A program made the position numbers and the translations under genes. Under the pieces are notes generated by a model. That model saw nothing but the letters and a program-made list of their open reading frames with translations, ran no database searches and was not told the DNA's origin. This document shows, piece by piece, positions 52,897-63,072 of a stretch of DNA of 64,000 nt. Position 1 is the stretch's first letter, and each line of letters begins with the position of its first letter. The stretch is from positions 6,076,001-6,140,000 of the forward strand of contig JAULSU010000002.1 of the NCBI GenBank assembly GCA_030512335.1. Reading direction: 5' to 3'. This DNA comes from Immersiella caudata. Taxonomy: Eukaryota; Ascomycota; Sordariomycetes; Sordariales; Lasiosphaeriaceae.

Positions 52897-53400
52897 TTAT
52901 GAAAGGCAGCTCATCTCGTCGAAGGCGATTGTGTGTAGCATTGTAGATGAGTCGTGTAATGTCGGCGATGTCGGGGAGGGGGAGGACAGTGAGGCAGCGA
53001 CCTGAAAGCGCTGAGAGAACGGTATGTGCCTGCATAAAATGAGACCATTTTGTCGTTCCGCAAGCGCAACGTACAATGTAGCCAACTTGGCAACAAACAG
53101 CTCGTCAAGAAAAATATCCGTCTCCTGTCCCTTGTGCTGGTCGTCGAAACACGCCCTGAAACGGAATGACCATAGGTGCTCCCTCGACAACCCAATGGCT
53201 TCTATCGTGTGCAGAATACGGCTTTGTGAGGGTGTGGCGATATCATAATAGTCTGGGGGGGGGGCCACGACGATACGCTTCGCGCCATGGAACACCTTGT
53301 TGAGAAGAACAGTCTTGACGTCATCCCGAGGATGCGATTTGGTACTAGGGTCTTGTTGGGAACTTTCTTTTTTTGTTGGTGGCTTGTGTGTTTTAAATAC
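52897..53400 (-). CDS. hypothetical protein fragment, ~168 codons, start not found
   Basis: The frame is open from just after a TGA at 53401 to a stop at 52897, with no ATG early in it. It begins with a Lys/Pro/Ser-rich stretch, then a convincing globular run (DDVKTVLLNKVFHGAKRIVV, then APPPDYYDIATPSQSRILHT, HLWSFRFRACFDD, TDIFLDELFVAKLATLYVAL). An upstream exon or an AG near 53376 may supply the start. I do not recognise the family; it may be partial or broken. It converges with the F-box gene. Confidence 0.4.
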   Translation of the reverse strand, partial: VFKTHKPPTKKESSQQDPSTKSHPRDDVKTVLLNKVFHGAKRIVVAPPPDYYDIATPSQSRILHTIEAIGLSREHLWSFRFRACFDDQHKGQETDIFLDELFVAKLATLYVALAERQNGLILCRHIPFSQRFQVAASLSSPSPTSPTLHDSSTMLHTIAFDEMSCLS

Positions 53401-53713
53401 TCAGCATCTGTTTTTGCTTCTGGCTGCTGCAGTCCAGGTATTTCCGTGTGAGGAGACCCCGGCGGGGTGAGTCACTCTCTTGATCTCTCTGCCTTGTGAG
53501 GCTGCTAGCTTGGCCCTTGTCAAATCAAATTGCAGGGCTTGAGAGGTCTTGAGGTGCCGGTGTGGCGTTGGAAAATACATACTAGTTAACTACCCCTGGA
53601 GCGCTTTGCGCATCATGAGGTCCGTTGTGCCAGGGATCCAAAAATCCCCACAGAAACGCAGGCATGGTGTCACCGACTCAAAAAGAAGATGGCCTGGGGC
53701 CTCTGCGAAAAGA

Positions 53714-54212
53714 TGTTACGACCTCAGCCTGTCGACGATCGGTCGGCAGGGTCGCTGGATAGGTTGGGTAGGGTAGAGAGGAGTAATGCAGAAGCAAGTC
53801 CTTACAGACGGGGGTTCACTGGTCAATGGCGGTCGTATGTCACTATAAGTAGAGCAACACTCCTAGTGTTGGTGCAGTAGGACACAATCGAAGTTGGTTC
53901 AATTGACGAGCGAATACTTGCGTGAGGAACAGAAGGTTCCTCACACCATCGTAGGTACGATGATAGCTATCTATACTAACTAACTAGTAGGTAACTTGTA
54001 CCTGCCTCTGTGGGCGATCCTAAGGTTAAGCACAGAGGTTTCCATCGCAGAGGCCCTTGGCCTCTGCTCCTTCCAGGGCCTCTGTGTTCAGGGGGTGCCA
54101 AGGCGGCAGAGGCCCCAGTGTGCGTACCGTGGGGCACCCTTCTTCGCACTGTGGCTTGCGCGGGGACACGTCGGTCCGGTCCGGCCACAAGGGTGACCCG
54201 CAGGCCGTGACA
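53714..54212 (-). mobile_element. solo LTR, family 1, with 5 bp target duplication
   Basis: A 499 bp unit from TGTTACGACCTCAGCCTGTCG to CCCGCAGGCCGTGACA. AAAGA lies on both sides (53709-53713 and 54213-54217). It is GC-richer than the family copies at 33.8-38.5 kb and so is largely free of RIP. Its U3-side segment holds nested hairpins (CAGAGGCCCTTGGCCTCTG). Inserted next to an older inverted LTR fragment. Confidence 0.9.
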
Positions 54213-54234
54213 AAAGAACCTCTGTGGTAAAGCT

Positions 54235-54530
54235 TAGGAATATTTATAGAGAAAGGTATAAGTTATTTCCTAATTAGTAGTATAGATAGTTATTATCATA
54301 CCTACAATAGTTGTAAGGAATCCTTCTGGTTCCTCACGTAAGTATTTGCTGTATTAATTAATCCCTTTTAATTGTGTCTATTACACTAACGTACCCGTGT
54401 AGTACTATATATATGACTATTGACTTAGTGGACCACCCAGTCTGTGAGGACTTGCTTCTGATATTGCCCCTTTTACCCATTATCTCCCTTCCCCATTACG
54501 TCTGCGTACTGTGTACCAGTAGTTGGCCGT
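54235..54530 (+). mobile_element. older partial family 1 LTR, opposite orientation
   Basis: Contains AGGTATAAGTTATTTCCTAA, GATAGTTATTATCATACCTA, CACGTAAGTATTTGCT and GTGAGGACTTGCTTCTG in the order found in copies A and D, with many substitutions. Both ends are missing. Confidence 0.65.
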
Positions 54531-54545
54531 AATATAAACTCTAGC

Positions 54546-54733
54546 CAATGGGACTGAAAACAGGTCTTTGAGGCTGTGCAGTGGTGGTGTATGGGAGCAC
54601 CCTAGCTCAGGGAAGAATCGGGTAAAGCTCAGGAAAAATCAGTCTTAGCTCACCCCAGCTCACCCCAGCTCAGGACTACAAACGGAAAAGAAATTTGATG
54701 TGCCCAGATTTGTCGCAGATTACCAGGCTGTAA
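54546..54733 (-). repeat. dispersed repeat, copy 5
   Basis: TGGGACTGAAAACAGGTCTT, CTCACCCCAGCTCACCCCAG (the CACCCCAGCT unit is duplicated) and GTGCCCAGATTTGTCGCAG align with copy 4 at 47391-47572. It sits between LTR remnants and the zinc-ribbon gene, which converges on it. Confidence 0.7.
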
Positions 54734-54836
54734 AGCAAGACAGGTAGAGAACGGAGCAATTTCCCGCTCCCGATATCCAAGAAAAGGGAATTCCTACATG
54801 GGGGCATTCTGTCCCGATAATTACAGGTACAGATTG

Positions 54837-55235
54837 TTAGGCCGCCTCCTTCTTTTCTTCCTCTTCCTTCTTCTTCTTCCGCTCCTCTTCCCTCTTCTTT
54901 CGTTCCTCCTCCTTCTTTCTCACTTCCTCCTCCTTCTTTCTCACTTCCTCCTCTTTCTTCCTCTGCTCTTTCTTCTTCTCCTCCTCCTTCCTTTTCTTCT
55001 TCGCCTCCCGTTCCTCTTCCTTCCAACGGGCCTCCGAACAATATGGACATTCCGTGTTGTGGGTCGGTGACCACGCTTGATTACAATTGCCGCATATATT
55101 CAAATGACCCTGTGAGGTACATCTGGTCTTGGCACTATTCTTGCACACAGGGCTGTACACAAGATACCTGTATCAGCAACATGACTTAACGCCGTCTTGT
55201 CACGGCAGGGTATAACCTTACCAATGGTGTCCCAT
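54837..55235 (-). CDS. zinc-ribbon plus charged coiled-coil protein, two exons, 109 aa
   Basis: Exon 1 (55235-55222) encodes only MGHH plus two bases. A 69 bp intron (55153-55221, donor GTAAGG, acceptor CAG) joins it to exon 2 (55152-54837), and the junction codon is Cys. The result begins MGHHCPVCKNSAKTRCTSQG and continues HLNICGNCNQAWSPTHNTEC then PYC, that is, CxxC, C, CxxC and CxxC groups like a small zinc ribbon. Residues ~52-109 are almost only Glu, Lys and Arg in heptad-like EEERKKKEEEVRKK repeats, a long single helix or coiled coil. The neat creation of a CPVC motif by splicing supports the model. The role is unknown; nucleic-acid or protein binding is plausible. Confidence 0.7.
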
Positions 55236-55606
55236 ACTGAGCGTCGTGAAGGTGAGAAGGCTGGCGTAGCCAAACAAAATCAGACTTCATATGCTACCTG
55301 TAGGAACTTTGTTGCATATAATCTGGTCGTCAGAGCCTGGTCCGTCGCGCTCTTACGGATTCCTCGTGACTTTATACATCGCTCGCTCGGTTGCCTAGGG
55401 CCGCCGAACTTAGGATAGCCAAGCCCACCTTACGATTTCACCGTCTGGCGATTGGTGTTCGGAACAGTAGAACTTGATCATTGGTTGCCCTGCTTTTGCG
55501 TCTTGCGCCATTGTGTACCAATCTTGTTTGCCGCGTCATCACACCCTCCACCGATCTCATGCAGCCTGATGGTGGGCGCATAAGGGCGAGCCATTTATGG
55601 CCAATC
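55236..55606. other. intergenic, no gene recognised
   Basis: 3' side of the APH-like gene and promoter of the zinc-ribbon gene. Nothing further is seen. Confidence 0.45.
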
Positions 55607-56857
55607 CTAGCCTTGGCTGAGGAAAGCCTCGATTTCTTTCTCCAAATTCGGCCAGTCCCCCTCACCACTGCCGAGGTCGTACATGATTCCTCGGGCACCA
55701 TCTTTGTCGCCCGTAGCCTCTTGGACGAGCTTGCAGCAAATCTCCAACCGGTTGACGCGTTTCAGGGCGGCAATCCATATCGCTTCCCAAATGTGAGATT
55801 TTCTGGTAAACTCCCAGTCCCCGCTCCTCTGCATGGCATCCCCCAGAGCCTGGTCGTAAAACCGTCGATAGCCTTCCAGCTCTTCGGGTGAATTTTCCAA
55901 CTCCTCGTCCGGCCCGCCGTACACCAGCGGGTCCCAGTCGCGGGTGATCCAGCCTGGGTAGCAGCTGTATCCTACGCAGCGTGGCACCGTCTGGACGAGA
56001 TCCCAGTCAATGATGCCGCTGATGTTGCCAGAGTCGTCCACCAGGATGTTTTGGGAGTCGAAATCCGGCACGGAGAGAGCGAACCCCTCCGAGTTCCGGA
56101 TGGGCAAAAATCGCATTGCGGCTTTCGTGACCATCGTCGCCGCTCTATCCCACACGCCTTCTTCGTCGGTTGCGACGAAGTGATCGTGCATGTACGCAGC
56201 TGCAGTGTCATACGGGCCAGATGAGTTGATGCTGACCCTGCCGTCCTCCTTTTCTTCCCAGTCGTAACATGGGCCTATTACTAGGCCTCCATTCCCGTTC
56301 GCATGTATGGACCCTATCTTTGGGAAGTTGAACTGTGCAAGCTGAGCCAGACACCCGGCTAGGCCTTTCAAGGTCCTGAGGCGGCGATCCTGGAGGGGCA
56401 TTGGAACGGTCGTGTCAAACCAGGCTGTTGCTAGCGAGCGACCAGGAACGAAGCTTGTGCAGATGTAGGGGGCACCTATGGTGTTGTCTGTGGTTGTGTC
56501 GAATGCGTACACTTGAGGAATTGGGATGCTAGTCTTGGCAGAGATGAGACGCATGGTTGTGACCTGCGACTCGATTGCTTGAGCGGCTGTCGGAGTCAAT
56601 CCATCACCCCAGCCAGTTGCGGGAACACGAACGACCAGTTTGAAGTCGGGACCTAGCTCGATGATGTGCACGAGGTTGTATGATCCGGCAATCCGGCGGA
56701 CCAGGCGGCCTGTTGACGATTCAGGCGAGGGGGGACCATTAGTCTGAGGAGTGTCGGCCTGGATCTTGGCGGCGAGTTCGACAAGCGAGGATTCCGAAAT
56801 TGACAAAAGGGGCCCAAAGACCTCTTCGTCGAAATCTTCACTGCTATGGGACGACAT
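55607..56857 (-). CDS. APH-like (aminoglycoside phosphotransferase family) protein, 416 aa, catalytic His position altered
   Basis: ATG 56857 was chosen; upstream codons run into a foldback element and lack coding character. The N-lobe has YNLVHIIELGPDFKLVVRVP, followed by IPIPQVYAFDTTTDNTIGAP and YICTSFVPGRSLATAWF (hinge). The catalytic loop reads LSVPDFDSQNILVD: D265 and N270 are present, but the position usually His (HPDFDSQN) is V263. The metal-binding IDWD (284-286) is intact. The C-lobe has RCVGYSCYPGWITRDWDPLV. Fungal members mostly phosphorylate unknown small molecules or act as kinase-like folds; they are not resistance genes by default. The His change may weaken catalysis. Confidence 0.8.
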   Translation of the reverse strand: MSSHSSEDFDEEVFGPLLSISESSLVELAAKIQADTPQTNGPPSPESSTGRLVRRIAGSYNLVHIIELGPDFKLVVRVPATGWGDGLTPTAAQAIESQVTTMRLISAKTSIPIPQVYAFDTTTDNTIGAPYICTSFVPGRSLATAWFDTTVPMPLQDRRLRTLKGLAGCLAQLAQFNFPKIGSIHANGNGGLVIGPCYDWEEKEDGRVSINSSGPYDTAAAYMHDHFVATDEEGVWDRAATMVTKAAMRFLPIRNSEGFALSVPDFDSQNILVDDSGNISGIIDWDLVQTVPRCVGYSCYPGWITRDWDPLVYGGPDEELENSPEELEGYRRFYDQALGDAMQRSGDWEFTRKSHIWEAIWIAALKRVNRLEICCKLVQEATGDKDGARGIMYDLGSGEGDWPNLEKEIEAFLSQG

Positions 56858-56977
56858 GGTGAAAGGCGTGGGTCTGCGCAAATGCGAGTTTTGGCAAACC
56901 ACCGTATCTTGTGTATTTCCGTCAAGAGATTGGGTCTTGATGGGAGGTGGACTCGCTTGTTGGGGAGACCGGGGCAA

Positions 56978-57132
56978 GTGGGTGACAAAAAAAGAGTGAC
57001 AACAAAAAGCTGTTTTAGTGGGTGCAGATCGCTTCGTCCTACAAGAAATTTCTGCGACAGGGGCCTGAAGCCCCACTGAAGCAGCTATTTCTCGTGAAAG
57101 TGGCTTGGTGTCACTCTTTTTTTGTCACCCAC
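56978..57132. mobile_element. 155 bp foldback/MITE-like element with perfect 24 bp inverted ends
   Basis: The left end GTGGGTGACAAAAAAAGAGT plus GACA (56978-57001) is the exact reverse complement of 57109-57132. A second inner pair, AGCTGTTTTAGTGGG against CCCACTGAAGCAGCT, pairs imperfectly with C/T and G/A differences. No clear target duplication was found. It lies ~120 bp upstream of the APH-like ATG, in its leader or promoter. Confidence 0.7.
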
Positions 57133-57818
57133 ATGCGGGGATAGCCTGCGGCAGTGGGGTTTATTAGCCCGTGCTCAGGGGGCCTAGATAATGTGCCTAA
57201 GGCCCCTAGCCTTGATTTTAGCGGGCCCCCACCCACACTTCAGGCCCGGGAGCTCAGTTGATTGATTTCTTCCAAGTTGGCATCAGGGGTTCCATCAACT
57301 GGCGGTTTCGGACCGGAACAACCACGGTTCCGATGTGGATAAGCAAATGCCACAAACGAAGGAATCTTCCACAAGCGAGAGGTGCTCGCCAGTGGAACAG
57401 AGGACGTCAATCGAAGAATCCTTGCCATACCTGCGTATTTGATCGATTTGAGCAGTTGAGATGCCGTTCGTCACCAAGTTTGCGTTTCTGGTCGGAACAC
57501 AACATTCTACGCCAACCCATCCTGGTTTCCAGGATTGCGATGAGCATCGACAAGCTTGCCGTGAAAATCCACTAAACCCATTCATGAGCTGGTTCGGCAG
57601 CCAATGGTCGTGTCTCTTGATGTCCTGACTCTTGAGACCTGGCAAAGCTCAGGGAGACATTTTTCACGAACCGTCAGAGCCGACCAAACACTACTTCTGG
57701 AGGCCGTCCACAATGTACCCAGGCAAAGACCACGGCGAGTCTTACCCAAGCTATAGAATAGGATTCACTACCGTTACTGGCTTTCATCCTTCTGCGCTAC
57801 CTACAATTACCAGGCAGA
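57133..57818. other. intergenic, no gene recognised
   Basis: Between the foldback element and the TIM-barrel pseudogene. Overlapping frames on both strands lack features. Confidence 0.4.
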
Positions 57819-58830
57819 TCATTCCGCTCTCCCCGGGCTCAACCCCTTGAACTTCCTCGTGATATCGGCAATCGCCTGCTCGACCGGCAATCTCTCCATG
57901 GAACTCGCGCCATAGAACCCGTGGATACCCTTGGTCCTGGCCAGCACGTAGTCGGCATCCTCTGGCGCCGCGATTGGTCCCCCGTGGCAGAGGATAATGA
58001 CTTCGGGGTTGACACTCGTTGCCGCCTGTTGTATCTCTTGTGTCCGCCTCACGCAATCATCCAAGGTTTTCCCCGGAGCCTGAGCTGCGCCGATAGACCC
58101 GCCTGTGGGCAATGACGATATCGGCACCGGCGTCTGCCATCTTTTTGGCCTCGTCCGGGTGAAACACGTAGGGCGTAGTCAGCAGTCCGAGCTCGTGTAC
58201 AGCCCGGATCATGTCGATCTCGGCGTCGTAGCCCATACCCGTTTGCTCGAGGTGCATGCGGAACTCGCCGTCGATCAGGCCGACGGTAGGGAAGTTCTGG
58301 ACGCCAGCGAACCCGAGCTCACGCAGCTGGCCGAGGAAGCGCGGGATTTGCCGGAACGGGCCCGTCGCGCAGACGCCGGCCAACACGGGGGTCTCACGCA
58401 CGACGGGGAGCACTTCAGCCGCCTATTCTGTCTGAGTATGCTCAGGTGAGAAATTCGTGCGGGAAGTACAATACCATTTCAATAACCATGTCGTTTGCAT
58501 TGCCGTACGGCATCAGCCCGGCTAGTGAGCCCCGGCCGGCTATGCGGAACCGGCCGCTGTTGTCTTGTCTTGTCATCCGTCGTTAGCATCCGGGCTTCAA
58601 ACACCTTGAGACGCGGCGGTTCAAGAAGGATATTATCAGCTGAGAACGTACGGTGATGATCAGATCAGCCCCGCCGGCCTCGAGGAACTTGGCTGAGAGT
58701 CCGATGCCGGCCCCGGCGCCGACGATAGCAAAAAAAAATAAAAAAATACTCAGCATCTATGGCCAATTTGCACCTTCTCGGTTGACGGCTCGCACTTCGC
58801 CAGCAGCGCATTGTGGCTAGGAATTTTTTT
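57819..58830 (-). pseudogene. PEP-hydrolase-like TIM-barrel gene (PF09370-type), broken
   Basis: Pieces read in order on the minus strand: LLAKCEPST near 58800, IVGAGAGIGLSAKFLEAGGA then DLIIT (to 58652), an intron with unclear borders, NSGRFRIAGRGSLAGLMPYG then NANDMVIEM (to 58475), a 52 bp intron (GTATTG..TAG, 58423-58474), then EVLPVVRETPVLAGVCATG, FAGVQNFPTVGLIDGEFRMH and ADAGADIVIAH. The family then has roughly MGLTTGGSIG; about 14 nt are missing near 58108, shifting the frame, which resumes as TGGSIGAAQAPGKTLDDCV and ends HGFYGASSMERLPVEQAIAD. The 5' end is also disturbed by A/T-rich insertion-like DNA at 58720-58790. The family is a TIM-barrel enzyme of uncertain substrate. Confidence 0.75.
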
Positions 58831-60262
58831 TTGGCTGCGCAACGACTCTCAGGACGAAATACTGCAACTCCTTGGGCCTCTTTGGCTAGGATATGTCTTG
58901 ACACAGATTCTCGGCTCACTTATATACGCGGAGCTCCTCTGTGCCGTTATCTAAACGTGTCTTTGGCTGCGCTAAGAACGCGCGGCGCGGGGATGACGTT
59001 GTGTCTTGCCGGCCCTGGCGTCAACTTCTGGGGTCGTCCATTCAGCTATGATGCTGTTGAAACTGAAACTCTCGCAACTATTGTCATGTAGAGTTGAAGT
59101 GGTTTGGTAGAATGCGCCGCAGCGTGGAGAAAACGGCAATAGGGTGAGTGAAGGCGAGCTAACCTAAGCAGAGGAGTCACAGAATGAGGAAGAGCTTGAG
59201 GAGGAACAGCTGAGATCGACCCCCGCGGCGCACCCAAGCGCGCGCGGTGTTTCTTCAAATAGCTGCCAAGACCTGGCGTTCCGACGGATCGAGAGCGTGC
59301 GGATGAGCAGCCTCAGAGGGGTCGCTGCACAGGTATGCTCCCGTATAAACTGCCAATCATGCCTCAAGGCGAGACGAGAAAGAATTCTGCATGATGTTTT
59401 GTGTAGCCTGTTGTACGTGGGCGGAGAGATCACAGATGGCGGACTTCATCGCCAGAGCGAGGTTGCGTTAATATCGGGCGTCTTGGGCGATGGCCGAGCG
59501 GATTGCGGGCTCATGGTGAAGAAGCCCGACTGTAGGGAGAGGCGTGCATGGAGACTCAACTGGCTGCCCACAGCTTCCAGGTGGGAGAGGCTCGTAATCA
59601 TAAATTGGGTGGGGCATTTATCAGTCAAACAACTCCTCTTAGCTTTTCTAAACATGTTTCACACGATTATCATGAGAGAACAATGAAGCAGGATGTAGAA
59701 AATGGGGCATGAACTGGGAACTGAGGTAAGTTAAATCGAAGCTCCTGCACTAAGATTGCGACGCGACTTGAAATATGTCGCACCCCTCACTCGCCTAGGG
59801 TATGCCGAGAACCGATCCCGAACAAGGTCACCGCGTACCGTCAACCAATAGCGTCGGATCATAAGTGCGCCACGTGGAAGAGTCATTACCAGCCTGCAAC
59901 GGCCTGATGCGTCAAGATGAGTCTACAGATGGGACTCGTAAACTTCGCACCAAAGGGGGAGAGGGACGATCTGGTGCTTGTTCCACCTCATTGACGTTGG
60001 CAGTAGTATGACAAATCGCTGCCCGAGGTAAGCAAACAACCAGAACTCCCACACGGACACGGCTGATACGCCAAAGATAACTTACTCCGACAGTACTGAC
60101 GAAAGCCCTTACCACTGGTAGCCACCCTGGCAAGCTTGGTACCTCCCTGAACATGTGTTCCCCGTCTCCGCTGTTCCCCGTCTCCGCTGACGCCCATTGG
60201 CTGAATGGCGATCCCGAAACATCAGCGATGTCTCTGAACTTTGGCGGATCTTGTTGGTGCCC
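58831..60262. other. intergenic, no gene recognised
   Basis: Several short frames (for example 59297-59686) have no domain. It may contain decayed coding sequence. Confidence 0.4.
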
Positions 60263-60727
60263 TCACGGCTGGCTCTCCTCCTGCCTCATTCTCGCCCGTC
60301 TCCACCTCCTCCTCAGCCCCTTAGCAGTCACGTACACAATCCCCAGGCCCATTACCGCAAGCGCCGCCCACCCCACATCTGAGTACGCCAACACCACCAC
60401 CGAGAGCACACAAAACGCCGCAAGAGCAAAAAGCCCTATCACATAGAACCGGTAACCCTCCTGCAGCTCAAAAACCGACTGCTCCTTGCCTCCCGCCGTT
60501 GCTCTTACTCGCGCGAGCGTCGCACCGCCAAGCGCTATGGAAAACAGCAGCCACGCCCCGGAAAGCAAGTCGCGGACGGTTTGGTCGGTGAAGTGCCGGG
60601 TCGGTGGCGAGTTGGAGCCGACGATGAGGACGAATGTGATGGAGCCGCCGAAGATGGCGGCCTGTTGGACAGCTTCGAGGAATGTTTCCCGTCGTGCTGC
60701 TTGGGATGGGTTGGTTGGTGGGAACAT
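60263..60727 (-). CDS. four-helix integral membrane protein, 154 aa
   Basis: ATG at 60727, one exon. Hydrophobic segments: AIFGGSITFVLIVGS (~24-38), LLSGAWLLFSIALGGATLA (~54-72), FYVIGLFALAAFCVLSVVVL (~94-113) and WAALAVMGLGIVYVTA (~119-134). A basic tail follows (KGLRRRWRRARMRQEESQ), which places the C-terminus in the cytosol by the positive-inside rule. The family is not recognised; small four-helix proteins of this kind are frequent beside HET and NLR loci in fungi, but no function is shown. Confidence 0.7.
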   Translation of the reverse strand: MFPPTNPSQAARRETFLEAVQQAAIFGGSITFVLIVGSNSPPTRHFTDQTVRDLLSGAWLLFSIALGGATLARVRATAGGKEQSVFELQEGYRFYVIGLFALAAFCVLSVVVLAYSDVGWAALAVMGLGIVYVTAKGLRRRWRRARMRQEESQP

Positions 60728-61101
60728 GTTAGGTTTTGGCCGTCACGGGAAGAAAGAGGAAGAGGTGGGGGGCGAGGATGTGGTTTGTCGTTGTCTGTTG
60801 TAGAAATCGTAGTGGGGGTGCTTTCCCTATGTTTGCGGAAGGAAGAAATAAGCTTTCGGGTTTTGAGCTCAGGATTAAATCAGAGGAATCTCGCTACCAA
60901 GACGATGGGAGGAATGGTTTCGGATTTTACCACAGCGGAAAGGGTCCGTGTGGGTAACGCGTTCGCGGACCATGCTACAGTCGTCGACGGATGTCAACCC
61001 CGCTTCCATCTAGCCGGCGTCCTCCTCTCAACAGGATCTCCATCCACAACGTCCACTGACTAAAGCCCATCACGACCCTTCTAGCTCCGGCCGGTTGGGC
61101 A

Positions 61102-62560
61102 ATGCGACTCCTTCGTTCCCAGAAACTGGAGCTGACCGAATTTTTCGGCAACGACATCCCACCGTACGCTATTCTGTCGCACACATGGGACGACAAAGAG
61201 GTCACTTTCCAAGACATCCCACTTACCTCGCTGCAAGACCATGAAGGGTTTTGACAAGATCCTCTCTTGTTGCAAGCAAACAGCAAAGGACGGGTTGGAC
61301 TGGGTCTGGGTCGATACCTGCTGTATCGACAAATCATCAAGCGCGGAGCTTTCCGAACCCATCGATTCGACGCATGCGTGGTACAGGGATTTGGCAATCT
61401 GCTACGCATACCTCGCTGATGTCTCCTCGGATCAGAGTCCTTCCAAAGCAAGATGACTGGCAAAAGGCCGCTCGCAGACGCATGCTCTGACGGTAACCTG
61501 GAGATTGCCGAGCTTCTCCTCGTCCATGGCGCGGCCGTGAAGACTGACAAGGGCTCACCCATGTGTCTCGCGGCTGGTGTTGGGGACGTCCCGGTCATAG
61601 AGGCACTACTACAGCATGGCGCTTCCGCGCGTGACAAAGACGCCCAAGGCTGGGTACCCCTCCAGAGGGCAGCATACAAAGGGCATATCAAGGCTGTGTC
61701 GTGGTTGCTGAAGAATGGCGCCTGGGGTGACTGACCTCGGCGAGTTTGAGAGCCATCCCTACGCTGACGATGTCCCGAAGGAGGATTGTAATGTTATCAA
61801 AGAGCTTCTGAAAGAGCCTGCTAAGCGCGAGTGGAATGACTTGCGCGTTGAGTTTCTCCAAAACTCGACATCAGGGAAAACGCCGCAGAGCGACCTGGTG
61901 GAGCTGCCTGAGGACGACAGGTCGGTCAACTCAGCCACTCGCCCTCTCCCAACATAGGAGATTCAGATTCACCCAGCAAAACTTCAAACCCATTGAAGAA
62001 GCCTAGCAGCCCAGCCTCCCATCAGCAACCGCCGCCGCCTCCGCTCTTCCACCCCGGGCCACAACTCACCCTTGCCGAACAGCCGCAGCAGTCAGTCTGG
62101 CCGCCGGCGCCACAACAGCCTCAGGCTCAACATGGGGGAAGGTATCAATCCAATGTCTAGGCCCTATCTGCCGATTCCTCGTTTTCTCCTCCGGTCCGGA
62201 GACCTCCCACACCGAGAGAAAACACTGGTACAACTTCCAGCTACGTTCCGTCCCCGTACACCGGTCCCCCGTCCTACGCTACCTCAAGCTATGGTACATC
62301 TTCGCACCAAATTAATCCATACCCAACCTGGATCGGGGCGGGGCAGGGGACAGCGGGGTATCCGCCGTCAACGGTAAGTCCACCGACAGCGGCATATCAA
62401 TCGTCAGAGCTCAGCCCGCCAGCAGCGGCGTATCCGCCATCAGCGGTCAGTCCACCAGCGGAGCAGAAGCTAGGACAGCCGACAAAAGCCAAAGGCAAGA
62501 GGTGGAGAAGCAAATGGAGAGACGGACGCAGGCCTCAGGGCTATCGGGTGAGAAGTAGAA
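61102..62560 (+). pseudogene. HET-ankyrin gene, truncated HET and frameshifted
   Basis: From ATG 61102: MRLLRSQKLELTEFFGNDIP, PYAILSHTWDDKEVTFQDIP. An extra T in TTTT near 61248 shifts the frame, and the next frame gives GFDKILSCCKQTAKDGLDWV, WVDTCCIDKSSSAELSEPID and WYRDLAICYAYLADVSSDQ. The rest of the HET domain is missing. A further shifted frame (~61453-61734) holds two to three ankyrin repeats (ACSDGNLEIAELLLVHGAAV, PLQRAAYKGHIKAVSWLLKN). Downstream, a Pro/Gln/Ser-rich tail in one frame is interrupted by a TAG near 62157 and contains SPPTAAYQSS and SPPAAAYPPS repeats to ~62560. Fused HET-ANK architectures are known in fungi; this one is broken. Confidence 0.75.
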
Positions 62561-63072
62561 CTAAGTTAGCATTTGAAAAATATTCCAACTCATTTTTCAT
62601 ATCACTCATGTAACTCTGGAAGCGCCTTGAGGACTTGATCTTCATGAGGTTCATCAACAGATACCGTGACTTGCATGCATGTTGTTATGGCTTGTTAGGT
62701 TCTCGCTCACTGCCCGTCGACGGGTGCACAAGGTTGCGGCCGATTTCTCAGCCCCTCTGTTCCCGGTGCCACTCAAAAACGCCTCAGCCGTATTGCCAGC
62801 TGAACTTGGACAGCCCAGAGTCACGTTACTTGACCCCTTTGATGGGATTGGTCGATTTCCCCAAACACCTGATGGTGTTCCCATTATGCGCGGATGCGGG
62901 AGAGTCAACGCCCTGTCTCATGACAGTCAGGCCATGACAGCATACCTTGGGACAGCAACGTTACTAGTTATTTTGCAACGCTGAAAGGAAGGAGATATTA
63001 GCAGCCCTTTTAATCGTCCTCCACTATCTTCAGACTTTCTGTGGTCACTCATCGATTTTGATTGCTGCCGCA

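Noticed and set aside
53395..58757. Shared 15-mer AAATACTCAGCATCT at 53395 and ~58743
   Set aside because: A 15 bp match between two points is expected by chance at this window size and similarity does not extend.
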